64,000 nucleotides of DNA from Microvelia longipes (GCA_018340805.1 JACMZG010001914.1:20906593-20970592); one strand, 5' to 3'. Counted from the stretch's first letter, positions 34,702 through 46,250 are shown. Notes: generated by a model from the letters alone, not told the origin. Translations and numbers: made by a program.

Positions 34702-35362
34702 AATTCTGGCGCGGTGGTCCGCATGTCGGGCGAATTTCCTTTGGATGCGTGTTTCCGTGCTTTTTACACTATATAAGTTTACAACTACTAAATAAATAAT
34801 TCCGGCGCGGTGGTCCGCTGTCGGGCGAATTTCATTTAGAATGCCTGTTTCCGTGCTAAACAACCCATTTCTTGCTTAAGGTTCTGGTTCATGCTTTAGA
34901 ACCTAAGCAGTTACTCAATTGTCAAGCACTGCTCGTAACTCATTTTGTCTGTATTTTCCAAAGGAAATGCGCATAATCATCCAGTTGTTGTACAAAACCA
35001 TGCCTCTAAAATTAGAGTACGCACTATTATTTGCACTAGTTTAAAGCTTAGTTACTTATCTTTAAGCTTAGTCAGTTATCTTTAAAGGTTTTAGCGCATT
35101 TCCTTTGGAAAATACAGACAAAATGAGTTACGAGCAGTGCTTGACAATCGAGTAACTGCTTAGGTTCTAAAGCATGAACCAGAACCTTAAGCAAGAAATG
35201 GGTTGTTTAGCTAGGAAACAGGCATTCTAAATGAAATTCGCCCGACAGCGGACCACCGCGCCGGAATTATTTATTTAGTAGTTGTAAACTTTATAGTGTA
35301 AAAGCACGGAAACACGCATCCAAAGGAAATTCGCCCGACATGCGGACCACCGCGCCAGAATT
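34702..35362. mobile_element. F1 fold-back element, full palindrome
   Basis: Arms 34702-34972 and 35094-35362 are close to perfect inverted repeats around a 121-bp loop. Each arm starts with 'aattctggcgcggtggtccg', then 'gcgaatttcctttgga', 'cgtgtttccgtgc', a second 'ccggcgcggtggtccg' box, 'gcttaaggttctggttcatg', 'aacctaagcagttact', and ends 'tccaaaggaaatgcgc'. The loop contains 'agcttagt' repeats. Partial copies at 62-300 and 6080-6540 show it is dispersed. No transposase; a transcript would form a long hairpin. Confidence 0.8.
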
Positions 35363-35589
35363 ATTTCTAGTTGTAAACTTATATTAGGTAAAAACAATAA
35401 AAAATTATTGTCCCTACTAGGATTTGAACCCAGGTACTCTGGGTTTGAGTGCTCGCATCCAAAGGAAATTCGCCCGTCATACGGACCACCGCGCCAGAAT
35501 TATTTTCTAATAGTAAACTTATATTAAGTAAAAAAAACGATAAAAAATTATAGACCCTTCCAGGATGTGAACCCAGGTACCCTGAGTTT
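35363..35589 (-). repeat. two tandem modules with tRNA-like B box, attached to F1
   Basis: Two further units follow the F1 right arm, each ending in the 'gcggaccaccgcgcc' box or its start. On the minus strand they contain 'acctgggttcaaatccta' (35408-35430) and 'acctgggttcacatcctgg' (35560-35580). GGGTTCAAATCC is an excellent B box; a convincing A box and cloverleaf were not found, so these are tRNA-related repeat modules, not tRNA genes. Confidence 0.55.
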
Positions 35590-35940
35590 GAGTGGTCGTA
35601 TTGACTCCGGACCACTGGCATTCAACTCAGAGGCCCAAAAAACATTGAAACGACACCCTACTCGAAATTTAATTTTCAACGACCGTAATTTTGGTTTTCT
35701 ATAATTTTTGTAGTTTTTTCGACTTTTTGGTAACTTAAAGTGGTCGTATCGACTTCGGACCGGTTTCATTCAATTCAGCGCCCGAAATTACATAGAAAAC
35801 GACACCCTACTCGAAATTTATTTTTTATCGACCTAAATTTTGGTTTTGGGTAATTTACAATGGTTTTTTCGACTTTTTGGTCACTTAGAGTGGTCGTATC
35901 GACTTCGGACTAGTTTCATTCGATTTAGCGTCTCAAAAAC
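35590..35940. repeat. 150-bp tandem repeat, about 2.3 copies
   Basis: Unit starts 'agtggtcgtatcgacttcgg' recur near 35590, 35740 and 35889. Each unit continues 'acgacaccctactcgaaatt', 'cgacc(t/g)(a)aattttggtttt' and 'tcgactttttggt'. Units differ at several percent of positions. Minus-strand frames over it are repeat translation. Confidence 0.8.
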
Positions 35941-35944
35941 ATAT

Positions 35945-36400
<456 letters not shown>

Positions 36401-36624
36401 TCAGAGTAGATAAACAAGAAAAGCTACCACATAAAGTTACTTTGTGAAATTCAATATTATTGAAGAAAATTTAGATAAATTAATTTTAAAATAATTAATA
36501 CGTTTGAAATACACGGTAAGAGTGTTAAATTACAATATTTGGAGAAAACGCATTTTTTAAATTACTGTGAAACATTTTGAGAGACTTTGATATGAATATG
36601 TCTATACTTTCTAGTTTAGGAGAA

Positions 36625-36978
36625 CTTTCAAAGAAAAACGCGGGGGATACATCCTGTCTGCCTCCCTGTGGAAAGTCTGGTAACCATAGTAGCAGCTTGG
36701 TTTTGCCTCCATTCCCCCCTCATCCACCTTATATTTGATACCCAAGTCAATCCACCCTTGTTTAAACTTCAGTCTGTTTCCCGCCCGCGGGATAAAAACA
36801 TCTATTATCATTTTCGTGCGCTTACATAAAAATAATGTTCGAAAAAACACTCGCGATTTTTTAATAAAGAGTAATTTTTTATACAAAAAATTAAAATGGC
36901 CTAAAAAGAAAAATTTAATAAGTGACATTTTTTTATATTTCTGATTTTATATTATAAAATGATAAAATTACCTAACAC
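36625..36978 (+). promoter_or_regulatory. putative promoter and 5' UTR of the derailed-like gene
   Basis: Between 36630 and 36800 the sequence is much less AT-rich than its surroundings, with CpG-containing stretches such as 'cccgcccgcggg'. A TCAGT motif at 36769-36773 matches the arthropod initiator; no TATA box at the proper distance was noticed. The sequence then runs as an AT-rich leader to the ATG at 36979 with no obvious acceptor, consistent with a continuous first exon. Frames on both strands here are probably chance. Confidence 0.3.
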
Positions 36979-37096
36979 ATGATGAAGGATTCGAATTTTG
37001 CGGCCGTTTTTACGGTCTTCTTATGTTTCTCTCCAATGATGGCTTCGGCGTATTTTAACTTGTACATCTCTCAAGCTCAAGTCAAAGCTTTAATGG
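36979..37096 (+). CDS. drl: derailed/RYK-like receptor, first coding exon
   Basis: Two adjacent Mets start the frame (36979, 36982). Residues 1-24 form a typical signal peptide: charged start, hydrophobic AAVFTVFLCF, and small residues ASA before the likely cleavage. The mature start YFNLYISQAQVKALMG matches the opening strand of the WIF domain in RYK/Derailed proteins, where LYxSxxEVxRLxG is conserved. The frame would stop nine codons later, but G|GTACGT at 37096/37097 is a good splice donor, leaving a phase-1 junction inside a Gly codon, the Gly expected at that point. The family are single-pass Wnt5-binding pseudokinase receptors in axon guidance and muscle attachment. The rest of WIF, the transmembrane segment and the kinase are not in view. 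Which paralogue (drl, Drl-2 or dnt) cannot be decided from 40 residues. Confidence 0.6.
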
Positions 37097-38201
37097 GTAC
37101 GTTCCATTCTTATTATATTTAAAATGCTAAAAAAATCATATTCAACAAAAATAGATTGCTATATTACAAAAAAAAACAATTGTGTTTAGTCAATATAAAA
37201 AAAATAAGAGTTTTAATCAAAATACGAAATTGAATCATAATAATTAATTCATTTAAAACATGATTATTAGCTAATACTTCAATTTCGGCTCACATAATAT
37301 AAGGCAAAGTGAGCACTTTCACCAACATAATATCTTAGTATATATTGTATTGCAGTATAAAAGGAATACAATATAATAGTATTTCATAGTTAGCTAACTT
37401 AAGTTATGCATTTTTTAATACTTAAAAAAATTCTTATAAAAACTGAAGGACAAAAAGAATTTCTACCAAATTTATGTTTTTTTTTCAATTCACAATTTTT
37501 TCAGAACAAAAGAAACTGTTTAAGCAACAAAAATTTATAGATATGATATATAATTATATATTATTTATATATATATATATATACATACATATATAGACGT
37601 TACTATTCGTCTAATTTTTCTGTGACTTACATTTTTGGCCAAAAAATAAATAAATAATATCTTTATTTTACAATACATATTAAAAAGTTAATCACAATTA
37701 CAAGTATTATGGTCCAAAATAGAATTTTGCAAAAATTCTATGAGGCTCACTTTATTAAACGACGCCAGAAGTTGTATTTAATGTTTTAGTTTAAAGCCTG
37801 GATATAATGTTAAAACAGGAACACCTTAATAAGTAAATATATACCGTAATAATATTACGGTAAATATATATTAGGTATCCCTCTAAAATAATGTACAAAT
37901 CATGATCACTTATTTAATTTTTTTTTTTTATTACATGAACGGAAAATATGAGCCTAAACACTCAAACTCAAACATTAAAATCTGCAGTGTATACGATTTA
38001 GATGCATATTACATATTTGCATACATTTTAAATCCTACTTTTAATTAAAACTAAAATATACTATTGGTTTTAGGTATTTATAAGGTTGATATTTATTCCA
38101 AGTTTATATAAATCTGAAAAAGCGTTCGAAAATTATTGTGTCCTATAGAAAAGTCTAGAATCAAAAAATCGTATAAACACGTATATAACACACACACACA
38201 G

Positions 38202-38234
<33 letters not shown>

Positions 38235-40236
38235 TATTAATATATATATATATATATATATATGTAATATATTAACCTAAATTTCTGATAATTAAGATAT
38301 TTACACTATAGGAAACGCGTTGATACATTCTTAGCTTAAAATCAAAGATATTAAAATCTCATATTAAGATTTAAGATTTTTTAAAGCCTTTGAACGGAGG
38401 GGCTTGATTTTTTAAATACTTAATTTACCTATTGTTATAGTAAATGGCAAAAATGTTTACACCCCAATGGATTGTGAGAAAGGAAATGTCAAATATTAGC
38501 ATTTTACCTATCATGACTTAAATGTCATGGCCAAAAAAAGGGATAAAATTATAAAAATAAATTAGGAAACCGCTCTTCACTTTAGGAACCAACTTGTCTG
38601 AAAAGAAAGTGATTGTTTCTTCTTTACAGATATAGCTGTACCGTTAGTGGCTTCTTTATTTCTCTATATTAGCCCGTACTTTATTCAGAATAGAGATTAC
38701 AGGTATAAATGATATAATGATGCTTAGTAAACTATTTTAAAAAGTCAACTAGCTTACAAAACTCATTTATAGAAACTCATTTCCTAACGTTTAAAACACA
38801 TTACTCCAATTTAATTGCACCTATTTCCAAAGCGATTCTGGTGAAATTTTCTCGTAGTTTGGGGAATGAAATATATTTTTTTAAATATAAGATTCATATA
38901 GTTTTGTTGACATATCAATAGGTCGACAGATTGCAACATTAAATTTGTTTCGTCTCGACAAATAAATTAATCGAAAAAATCTTTTCGCCAACAAATACTT
39001 TGCGTTTATAGACAAAATGAAAAATAACGGTACGATCCGGGTTGTTGCGTCAAGAAATCATTCCGTCGAGTGTAAAATAACTGATTTGTTGACGGAACGA
39101 ATCCTCTTTAAAATATTGATACTGATATGATACATCACACACTTAGACGGTTGAATTATGCCATCAAATTTTAAATTTTATCTCCCTAAATGACGCAAAA
39201 ATATAATATTTAAAAAAATATAAATATATAGAACTGGGTAGGAGTAATGAAATTATTAAGTTAATTTAATAAATAAAAGGATTTTAGCTATGTTTTATAG
39301 GCTGTAAAGTTTATTTTACAGCCAAACTCTAAATAAAGGCATTTTCGTAAGTTCTGATTAAAGACAAGTTCTAAATCCAAGTTCCTTATCTAATAAAATT
39401 TAGCATTTATTTAAGACATAAAAATCAATCTTCGTCATTAATAATTACGTTATAGCTAATTTGTTTATTATGTTGTTAAAAGTGGCCATTTATTGGAGAC
39501 TCTATAACGACATTATTCTCATATTTCTATGATGAACAAGATATTTATTTCTAAAAAAATGGACCTAACATTTTTCACTTAACCAACCAGTTTTATACTT
39601 TTTTATAAAAAAATATTAACGAGTAAAGTTTTATAATTTTTTCTCGTTCCACAGACTCTTAATGAAAATATTTTGTCGTCTGAAAGCAAAATTTGAAAAG
39701 ACGAAGTTGATACTGAAGATGCTTATTTGTTTTAAAACGTATATAAAAAAGTACACTTTTTCTGAAGTTGAGTTAGTGATAAACTTTATTTTAGACGACT
39801 TTTTTCTACCTCTATTTTTTCGGTCTGCACTCTGGAAAAGTTCCACTTATCTTTTTTTTACTCCATGAAATGTTAAAAGTATATCAAGAAGATGAAAAAT
39901 CGAGGTTTAGAGGAAGATGCGTTACCATGGAGTTTTTCTTTAGTTAGGCATACTTTTTAGAAAATAAGAGCATAAAAAGTTCTGTTTGGTTTTTATACAA
40001 TTGAAATGTTTTTTTTACTAAACGATCATAGATCTACTTTTTAATAGCCATTTACGCTTTATTCTATAATAATACTAGGCCCTATTAGCTTTGCTCTAAA
40101 ATAATTCATAAGTTTTATGAATTATAAAACTTATAGTTATAACTTATAATAACTCAACTAAAAATTTAATTTTAGTGTAATTTTTACTACTATTTTATTA
40201 TAAGTTATGCTATCTGAGATCGTTGAAATGCAGTAT
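37097..40236 (+). other. putative intron 1, left part
   Basis: Begins with GTACGT after the derailed-like exon. Very AT-rich, with small (TA)n tracts at about 37566-37581 and 38205-38262 and a perfect 9-bp hairpin GGCTGTAAA/TTTACAGCC at 39300-39323. A pyrimidine tract plus AG at 38617-38630, followed by 74 bp to 'ACAG|GTAT', looks exon-like, but the translated 25 residues do not fit a WIF domain. No continuation exon was recognised anywhere to 64000. Confidence 0.4.
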
Positions 40237-40358
40237 TGTAATATGTGTACATTTAACACCTTTTATAATAGCAAAACTAACTATATTGTTTAAACATATT
40301 AACTCTTAATTAGTAATAAAATAATAATAATATATTGACAAGATGTCAATATATTACA
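40237..40358 (-). repeat. 3' LTR (122 bp)
   Basis: Starts TGTAATAT and ends ATATTACA, an 8-bp inverted terminus. Near the inner end a perfect 10-bp stem with 3-nt loop lies at 40331-40353 (tatattgaca / tgtcaatata). It differs from the 5' LTR only around 40310-40321, in the AT-rich run. Confidence 0.92.
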
Positions 40359-40359
40359 T

Positions 40360-41818
40360 CTACTCCCCCCTTTCTAGCTCCTGCTCAGGTGTAAGTGATG
40401 CTCTTCTGTTCCTCAATTGATCAGCATGCATCCGTCTTTCTACTCCATCAACTTTTACCCGATAAGACAGCGGACCTGTGCAAGCAGTCACCTCTCCAGC
40501 AACATAACCCTTGCCTCCTGCCATCTGCACCCACACTGTCTCTCCAACCTCAAACTTTCTTTCTTTTGCTTTTTGATCATGTCTAAGCTTTTGTTTAACT
40601 TGTTCCAAATCCATTTTTCCTTCCACATTAGGTTTTAGTAAATCTAAACAGGTCTTCAATCTTCGCCCAAAAAGCATTTCAGCAGGACTTCTACCTGTAG
40701 AAGCTTGTGCAGCATTCCTATAAGATAAGAGTACCTGCGCTAATCTTATATTTTTGTCGCCTGGTCCTGAAGCTGCAAATCTGTCTTTAAATGTCCTTAC
40801 AGCTCTCTCTGCCAAACCGTTAGATTTTGGATGATAAGGAGTAACTCTGACATGTGTTATATTATTGCCCTTGCAAAAATCCGAAAATTCTGTACTAGTG
40901 AATTGAGGTCCGTTGTCTGATACAATTGTTCGAGGGACTCCAAATTGTGCAAATAATGTTCGAAGCAACTCTATAGTTTTTCTAGCTGTTGTTGAATGTG
41001 TTGGTAGAACCTCCACCCATTTACTATAGGCATCGATTACTATCAACCAGTGCAGCCCTTCCACTGGTCCTGCGTAGTCTATGTGTAAACGCGACCATGG
41101 CTTGGGTGGTATTGACCAAGAGTATAGTGGTGCTTCAGCTTCCTTTGGACGAACCTGTTGACACTTAGTACATTCCTTCACAATCCTTTAAATTTGGCCA
41201 CCATACTTGAAATTTTGCAATAGATTTCATCGCTACTACTCCAGGATGGCCTGCATGTAACATTTTTAAAATCGATCTTCTAAGAGAAGAAGGAACCACG
41301 ATTCTTCCTTGCCATAATAATATTCCATTTTCACATGATAACTCTTCTTGTTTACTAAAATATGGGTCTAGTCCTCCACATTGCGCTTCTTTCTTCCCAG
41401 GCCAGCCAGAGTTTAAATACTGAATAACCTTTGCTAAAATATTGTCTTCTAAGGTTCTCTTTTGTAGTAATCTTCTTGTTACAGGCATGTCGTCCATCCT
41501 CATTTGAAATAAATTTGTATCTAACTCATAACTTTCCTTTTCTTTTCTGTTAAGTTCTTCACTCGGATTTGGCAATCTAGATAAAACGTCTGCAATTAAG
41601 TTTTCTTTTCCTGATATGTGTTCTATTTTATAGGAGTAAGCAGCCAGTTGTAATGCCCACCTTGTAAGTCTGTTTGCAGCTGTTTTTAGTATTTCGCTGT
41701 TTTCCCCGAATAGGTAAGTGAGGGGTTTGTGGTCGGTTCTTAAAATAAATCCTCTTCCATATATATACTGGTGAAACTTGTTTATTGCGAATATTATGGC
41801 TAATGCCTCTCTATCCAA
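40360..41818 (-). pseudogene. RNase H remainder and integrase
   Basis: The block 41818-41165 continues RNase H (REALAIIFAINKFHQYIYG, TDHKPLTYLFG, KENLIADVLSRLP) and then the integrase HHCC finger (HAGH...). A frame break near 41165-41181 splits the finger from its CTKC pair. The block 41181-40360 has the catalytic core: HIDYAGP (first D), VSDNGPQFTS (second D) and SNGLAERAVRTFK (E), spaced as in DDE integrases, and a C-terminal basic domain ending RNRRASLTPEQELERGE. Integrase inserts the DNA copy into the chromosome. All three catalytic residues remain although the frame is broken upstream. Confidence 0.88.
40361..40374 (-). other. polypurine tract
   Basis: The minus strand reads GAAAGGGGGGAGTA directly before the 3' LTR. 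It overlaps the end of the integrase frame, whose TAG stop is at 40360-40362, so coding runs to within a base or two of the LTR. This is a very compact layout. Confidence 0.85.
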
Positions 41819-41865
41819 TGCAGAATACTTCTTTTCAGCTGCCTGTAGCGTTCTAGAGGCATAAG

Positions 41866-43068
41866 CTATTGGTTTTTCAAGTCGTCTAAATCTTTTTGCA
41901 ACAACACTGCCCCAAGGCCATCCTCACTGGCATCCGCTTGTACAATAATTTCTTTGTTTGGATCATAATGAGTTAACCTCCCACTTTTTATAATTGCTTC
42001 CTTAATCTCTTGTAAACACTTTTCGTCTTGTTCTTTCCACTCCCAGCGAGCATGCTTCTTTAGTAATCTATGCAATGGATAACAAATCGATTGTAACTTG
42101 GGAACAAATCTACTGTAATAGTTAACACTACCTAGAAACGATCTTAATTCTTTTTGCGTTTTTGGAGAGGGCATCTTTTTTATAGCTTCTAAGTGTTCAC
42201 CTGTTGGATGAATTCCCTTTGAATTCAACCGATGACCTAAATACGTAAGTTCTTCTTCCATCCAGTCACATTTGTCCATTCTTATCCTCAAACCATTTGA
42301 TAACAACCTCCTTAGTACTTCTCTTAAATTTTTGACGTGTTCCTGTCTTGTACGACCTGTCACTATTATGTCATCAAGGTAGCAAGCTACACCCGGGATC
42401 CCTATGAGCACTTTGTCCATGAGTTTTTGAAAAATGCTAGGCGCTGATGCTACCCCGAATGCTAATCGCTTGTATACGAAATATCCCATATGTGTAGCTA
42501 TGACAAAATATTTCTTACAACTATCTTCAATTTCTACCTGCAAGTAGGCATCCCTAAGGTCAATCGTTGTAAATTCTTGGCCACTAGTTAACTTTTCGAT
42601 AATCTCTTCAAATCTAGGCAATGGATGTCTGTCGACAATGATATGTTTGTTAATCGTGACTTTGAAATCTGCACACAATCGAATTTTGTTGTTAGGCTTT
42701 GGAGCCACCACTATTGGGGATGCCTACTCAATTGGTGTGTCTTTGTCTACTGGTTCTAAAACTTCCATGTCCACAAGTCGTTTTAGTTCTTCTTCAACTT
42801 TCTTTTTTAGAGCAAAGGGAACTGGACGTGGTTTAAACACTTTTGGTATAGCATCTTCTCTCATGTGAATTTTGGCTTTGTAACCCTGAACCTTCCCTAG
42901 CTCTTCTGTAAACAACTGACTATAATCTTTTTTTAATTGTTGTATTATTTTATCCTTATCTGTGATGCTGTCATCTATTGAACATACTCTTAAACCTGGT
43001 GGTAAAAGAAGTTTGAATTCTAATGTCCATGAAAAACCAAATAACGGAACCTCATATGCTTTTACCAC
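41866..43068 (-). pseudogene. reverse transcriptase and start of RNase H
   Basis: The frame 43068-42727 carries the linker and the start of RT (KPRPVPFALKKKVEEELKRL) and ends at a TAG (42724-42726). The same frame resumes at once with the RT core: FTTIDLRDAYLQVEI (first catalytic Asp), FGVASAPSIFQKLMD, and YLDDIIVTG (the two-Asp motif), then the connection and thumb regions (SFLGSVNYYSRFVP). It enters RNase H at IIVQADASEDGLGAVLLQ, with the first catalytic Asp, and breaks near 41870. Apart from the single in-frame stop, RT motifs are intact. The enzyme would copy element RNA into DNA inside particles. Confidence 0.88.
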
Positions 43069-44310
43069 ATATAAGACAATATCTTCTCCTGTCCGAAAGC
43101 CTTTACATTAACTTTTGCCTTTCCCAATGTTTCAATTTCAACATTTGTGTAGGCTTTTAAACTCTTTGAAGGAGTAATTTTTGGAGAGCCAATTTTTTTC
43201 CACAATGCTTTGCTTATAACTGTTTCACACGCTCCGGGATCATATAACATATCTATTTTCTGTCCATTAATAATTACTTCTAAATATCCTTTAGTACCTT
43301 TTAAAACAGCATTAATTTCATTATTTTCCTCATTTGAACAGTTTTCTTCGTCGGAATAAGCTACTCTTCTAGCTTCTCTTCTATCTTCTTTTACACTGTT
43401 TTTAATGACAGCTCTTCCTGTTTTAATGCAGGCTCTTGCGAAATGATTTTTACCGCGACAAGCGGAACAAATCTGCCCCAGTGCAGGGCATTTTTCACTG
43501 TTTTTATGTTGCTTATAACTACACCCCAAACAGTCAACTCTACGTTCTAGTTTTATAACATTCTGTCTCTTACCCTTTTCGTGGTGCCTACCAGCTCGAC
43601 TAAAGCTAGTTTGATATGCACTCTGATAACCTGAAGCACTGGTTCTTGTAATAGTTTCATCCGTAATTGCTGAGTATGAGCTTTCTCTAAAGAAATTAAT
43701 GTTTGTTCTACCTCCTCTAATGTTGCTTCGTTAGAAGGATGGCTTTTTATGGCTTCTTGCTGCCAATGTTCATTATTAATTCCAGAGACTAACTGGTCTC
43801 TCAATCGTTCATTTAAAGAACCCCCAAATTCGCATTTGCCAGCTTGGGCTCTTAATTCTGCTAAGAACTGTGTAACTGTTTCATTTTCTTTTCGTGTACT
43901 AGTCGTGAATGTCATTCGCTCAGCTAAAACACAGGTAGTTTTCGTGTAATATTTTTTAAAACGTTTTTCAAATTATTGTAAGAAATTTCAGTGAGAGGCG
44001 TTGGCCGAAAATGGTCTACCACAACTTTAAAATTCTTCGGTCCGATTCTTGACAAAAATAATTGACTTCTAACAGCATCAGACACAGTAGATGACAAAAA
44101 CCCGTGAATAGCTAATTAATTTTCAAAACGTAGTAAATAATACTCCCAATCTTCCTCGTTAGAATCAAAATAGGGAAATCGAAACCGTGCCATACGCTCT
44201 TCTATTGAATTTTTAGAACTCGACGTTCTTGCATGTATTGCATTTTCTGAGTCTGAAAAACTTGAATTAGAGTCATTATCAGATGACTTCTTTGTTCTTT
44301 TAGGGCCCAT
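43062..44310 (-). pseudogene. gag and protease region, broken
   Basis: Start chosen at the Met at 44310 because the frame upstream is the leader. The first block (44310-44119) is Ser/Asp-rich, with a conserved YFD...WEYYLLRFE-type Gag motif, and ends in a TAA at 44116-44118. A central block (43915-43553) is alpha-helical Gag (TVTQFLAELRAQAGKCEFGG). The frame changes again before a block (43529-43062) with a CCHC knuckle CSACRGKNHFARAC and a cysteine/histidine pattern just before it that may be a second knuckle. The protease follows; its active site reads YDPGACETVI where aspartic proteases have DTG or DSG. Thus both reading and catalysis are damaged. Gag would form virus-like particles and protease would process the polyprotein. 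Confidence 0.8.
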
Positions 44311-44425
44311 TATTATCTTTTTTAAAATTATGCTTAAAGTATTTTGACAGAAAATTACGATTATTTGCAATTAAATACACTTATAGTGTAACATTAACTT
44401 AAAAGAGTGCTTACCTTCTTCTATA

Positions 44426-44445
44426 CCCGTTACCGTACTGCGCCA
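44426..44445 (-). other. primer-binding site
   Basis: Two bases inside the 5' LTR the minus strand reads TGGCGCAGTACGGTAACGGG. TGG followed by a GC-rich stretch is the standard form of a site complementary to a tRNA 3' end. TGGCGCAGT resembles the tRNA-Ser-type site of 17.6/297-like elements; the match beyond nine bases is uncertain. Confidence 0.65.
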
Positions 44446-44447
44446 GA

Positions 44448-44568
44448 TGTAATATGTGTACATTTAACACCTTTTATAATAGCAAAACTAACTATATTGT
44501 TTAAACATATTAACTCTTAATTAATCATAAATAATAATAATATATTGACAAGATGTCAATATATTACA
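44448..44568 (-). repeat. 5' LTR (121 bp)
   Basis: Same termini and same 10-bp hairpin (44541-44563) as the partner LTR. It is too short to show a recognisable TATA box at a certain position, although 'ttataata' near 44470 is a candidate. Confidence 0.92.
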
Positions 44569-44573
44569 AGTAT

Positions 44574-46019
44574 GAAAATTAAAAGTTATGGGCCGTCAAA
44601 ATTTTAAAATTTAATAATATTCTTTTAAATGGAGATAAATTTGCGGATCCACTGAACACCTATAGATGTACAGTTTTTCGATGTAAGATTTTCGATTTTT
44701 AATTTTGTTTATAATTTTATGACTCAGCAAACAAAAGAGAAAAGTTATCAAATTCAGAACAATATCATCTTTCGGGCAGCACAACTAAACCTAATGTTTG
44801 ATTTTTGTGCCAAATTTCAAATTTCTAGTATAAACACTGCGGGAGTTACAAGTGAGACAGAAACACACACAGACATGGTGATGGAAACCACTCAAAATGT
44901 CATGGAAATGACTGGAACGGATAATTATGATGACACCTCGGTTTCACAATAATTTTTCTATATACTTACGGTAAAAGTAAGACATAAGCATGTATAGATT
45001 TAAGTAGTATTAAGTAGAGATTTAAGAATAGATTTAACCATAGGTATAAATAACTATAGATTTAAGTTCACTAAGAATTTTTCCTATACCATGTAGACGT
45101 ATTATTAACTCAATTTGCGAATTTTCACAAATAAAAATCAATATTTCTTTTCAGAAAGAGTCAATTATGATATTTTAGTATCGACATAATTTATATTATT
45201 AAATTCTACAAAAATAGAGCAATTTTAAGCTTGTCTGTAAATTACAAAAGTCTTGATTTTGTTTTGTATACATATCAAAATTGTGTTTTTATATCAAATT
45301 AAACTATATATAAGTAATTTACATTATTGCTACAACAAAACGCTCATAGTCATATTATTGTTCGCATTATAATGATTGGCATTATTCGTATAATCAAACT
45401 TTATTACGTAAAAAAATTAGTAATAATATTATTTTTGGTAAAAATATTAGTAATAAGAAAATTAGTCCATTATAGTAGTAGATTAAAGAATTTCCCTTTT
45501 TCATGATAATTTATTAAATTAAGTATATAAGGGATTCCTGCACGCTAGATATAAGCCTTAAAACCTTTTTAAAAGTCTTAGGTTATCTAAAAAAATGTAG
45601 GGCATAGAAATAGTTTCAAAAAATATGATGTGAAAAAGTTCAGAAATCTCATCCATATTATACTCATAAATGAGGGTTTGTACAACTAAAATTCATAACA
45701 TTAATAGGACTTTTAAATTATTTTTGTCTTGGTTAGATTCAATTTCTTTAATTTCTTAAAAAATAAAAATAAAGCGTGCAAGAAGATGCAAATTAAAAAA
45801 TGTATTTATAGACTATCGTGACTTGCTATACTTATAAACATCTTGATAGTCTTTGAGGATACTCTAGGAATTTTTATTGTATATTTAATTTTTTCTTATT
45901 TGTTTATTCATTACTTTAAATTGAATTGGAATACATTTTTGTTCAAATTTTATTCCAATATTTGAGTTTAAATTTATTCCAAAATTTAAAATAAATAATA
46001 CATGTATAATTTTTCTTAC
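44574..46019. other. AT-rich stretch with an F3-like tail fragment
   Basis: At 44700-44985 phrases such as 'tatgactcagcaaac', 'cgggcagcacaac', 'gatttttgtgcca' and 'acctcggtttc' recall F3/F4 material in diverged form; the 77-codon frame there (44719-44952) is therefore probably repeat. The remainder shows nothing. Confidence 0.4.
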
Positions 46020-46250
46020 TTAATTTTTTCATGTATACGGTAGGTATCTACCGTTATATATATACCGTACATATACGGTAGGGTTTTTAAAAAAATATGA
46101 AACCAAGTTTTTACCTGAATTTATCTCTTTGGGTGTTTTTAAGACCTCCGATGTGTGTTTATGTGTCTGTTGTTAAACATAGCTCCCAGCATATTATTTG
46201 GCTACTATCAGTTTAGCTTCCTGGAACCAAAATATATATTTGCCATATTA
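46020..46250 (+). repeat. F3 repeat, head fragment
   Basis: Shows the palindromic start 'acggtaggtatctaccgt' (46038-46055), a second 'tacggtag' near 46075, 'gaaaccaagtttttacctga', 'tttaagacctcc', 'tgtttatgtgtctgtt' and 'catagctcccagc'. It ends in TA/CA-rich sequence. Confidence 0.6.

Larger units (their letters stand above)
40237..44568 (-). mobile_element. Ty3/gypsy LTR retrotransposon, structurally complete but decayed
   Basis: The element is 4332 bp, flanked by a 5-bp target duplication AGTAT (40232-40236 and 44569-44573), and reads on the minus strand: 5' LTR, primer-binding site, gag, protease, reverse transcriptase, RNase H, integrase, polypurine tract, 3' LTR. There is no envelope gene. 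The order RT-RNaseH-IN assigns it to Ty3/gypsy. The very short LTRs (about 121 bp) recall the Mag lineage of insects and nematodes, a tentative placement. The two LTRs differ by about two substitutions and one indel, yet the internal region has two or more nonsense changes and at least three frame breaks, so it cannot make its own proteins. It sits in the probable derailed intron, antisense to that gene. Confidence 0.93.

Noticed and set aside
35408..35580. Possible tRNA genes
   Set aside because: B boxes are good but no cloverleaf or matching acceptor stem was found; they sit in tandem repeat modules.
38617..38704. Exon-like segment with pyrimidine tract, AG, 74 bp open frame and GT
   Set aside because: Joined in phase to the derailed-like exon it would not continue a WIF domain, and no other support exists.
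40395..40638. Plus-strand frames inside the gypsy element
   Set aside because: They are antisense shadows of the integrase frame.
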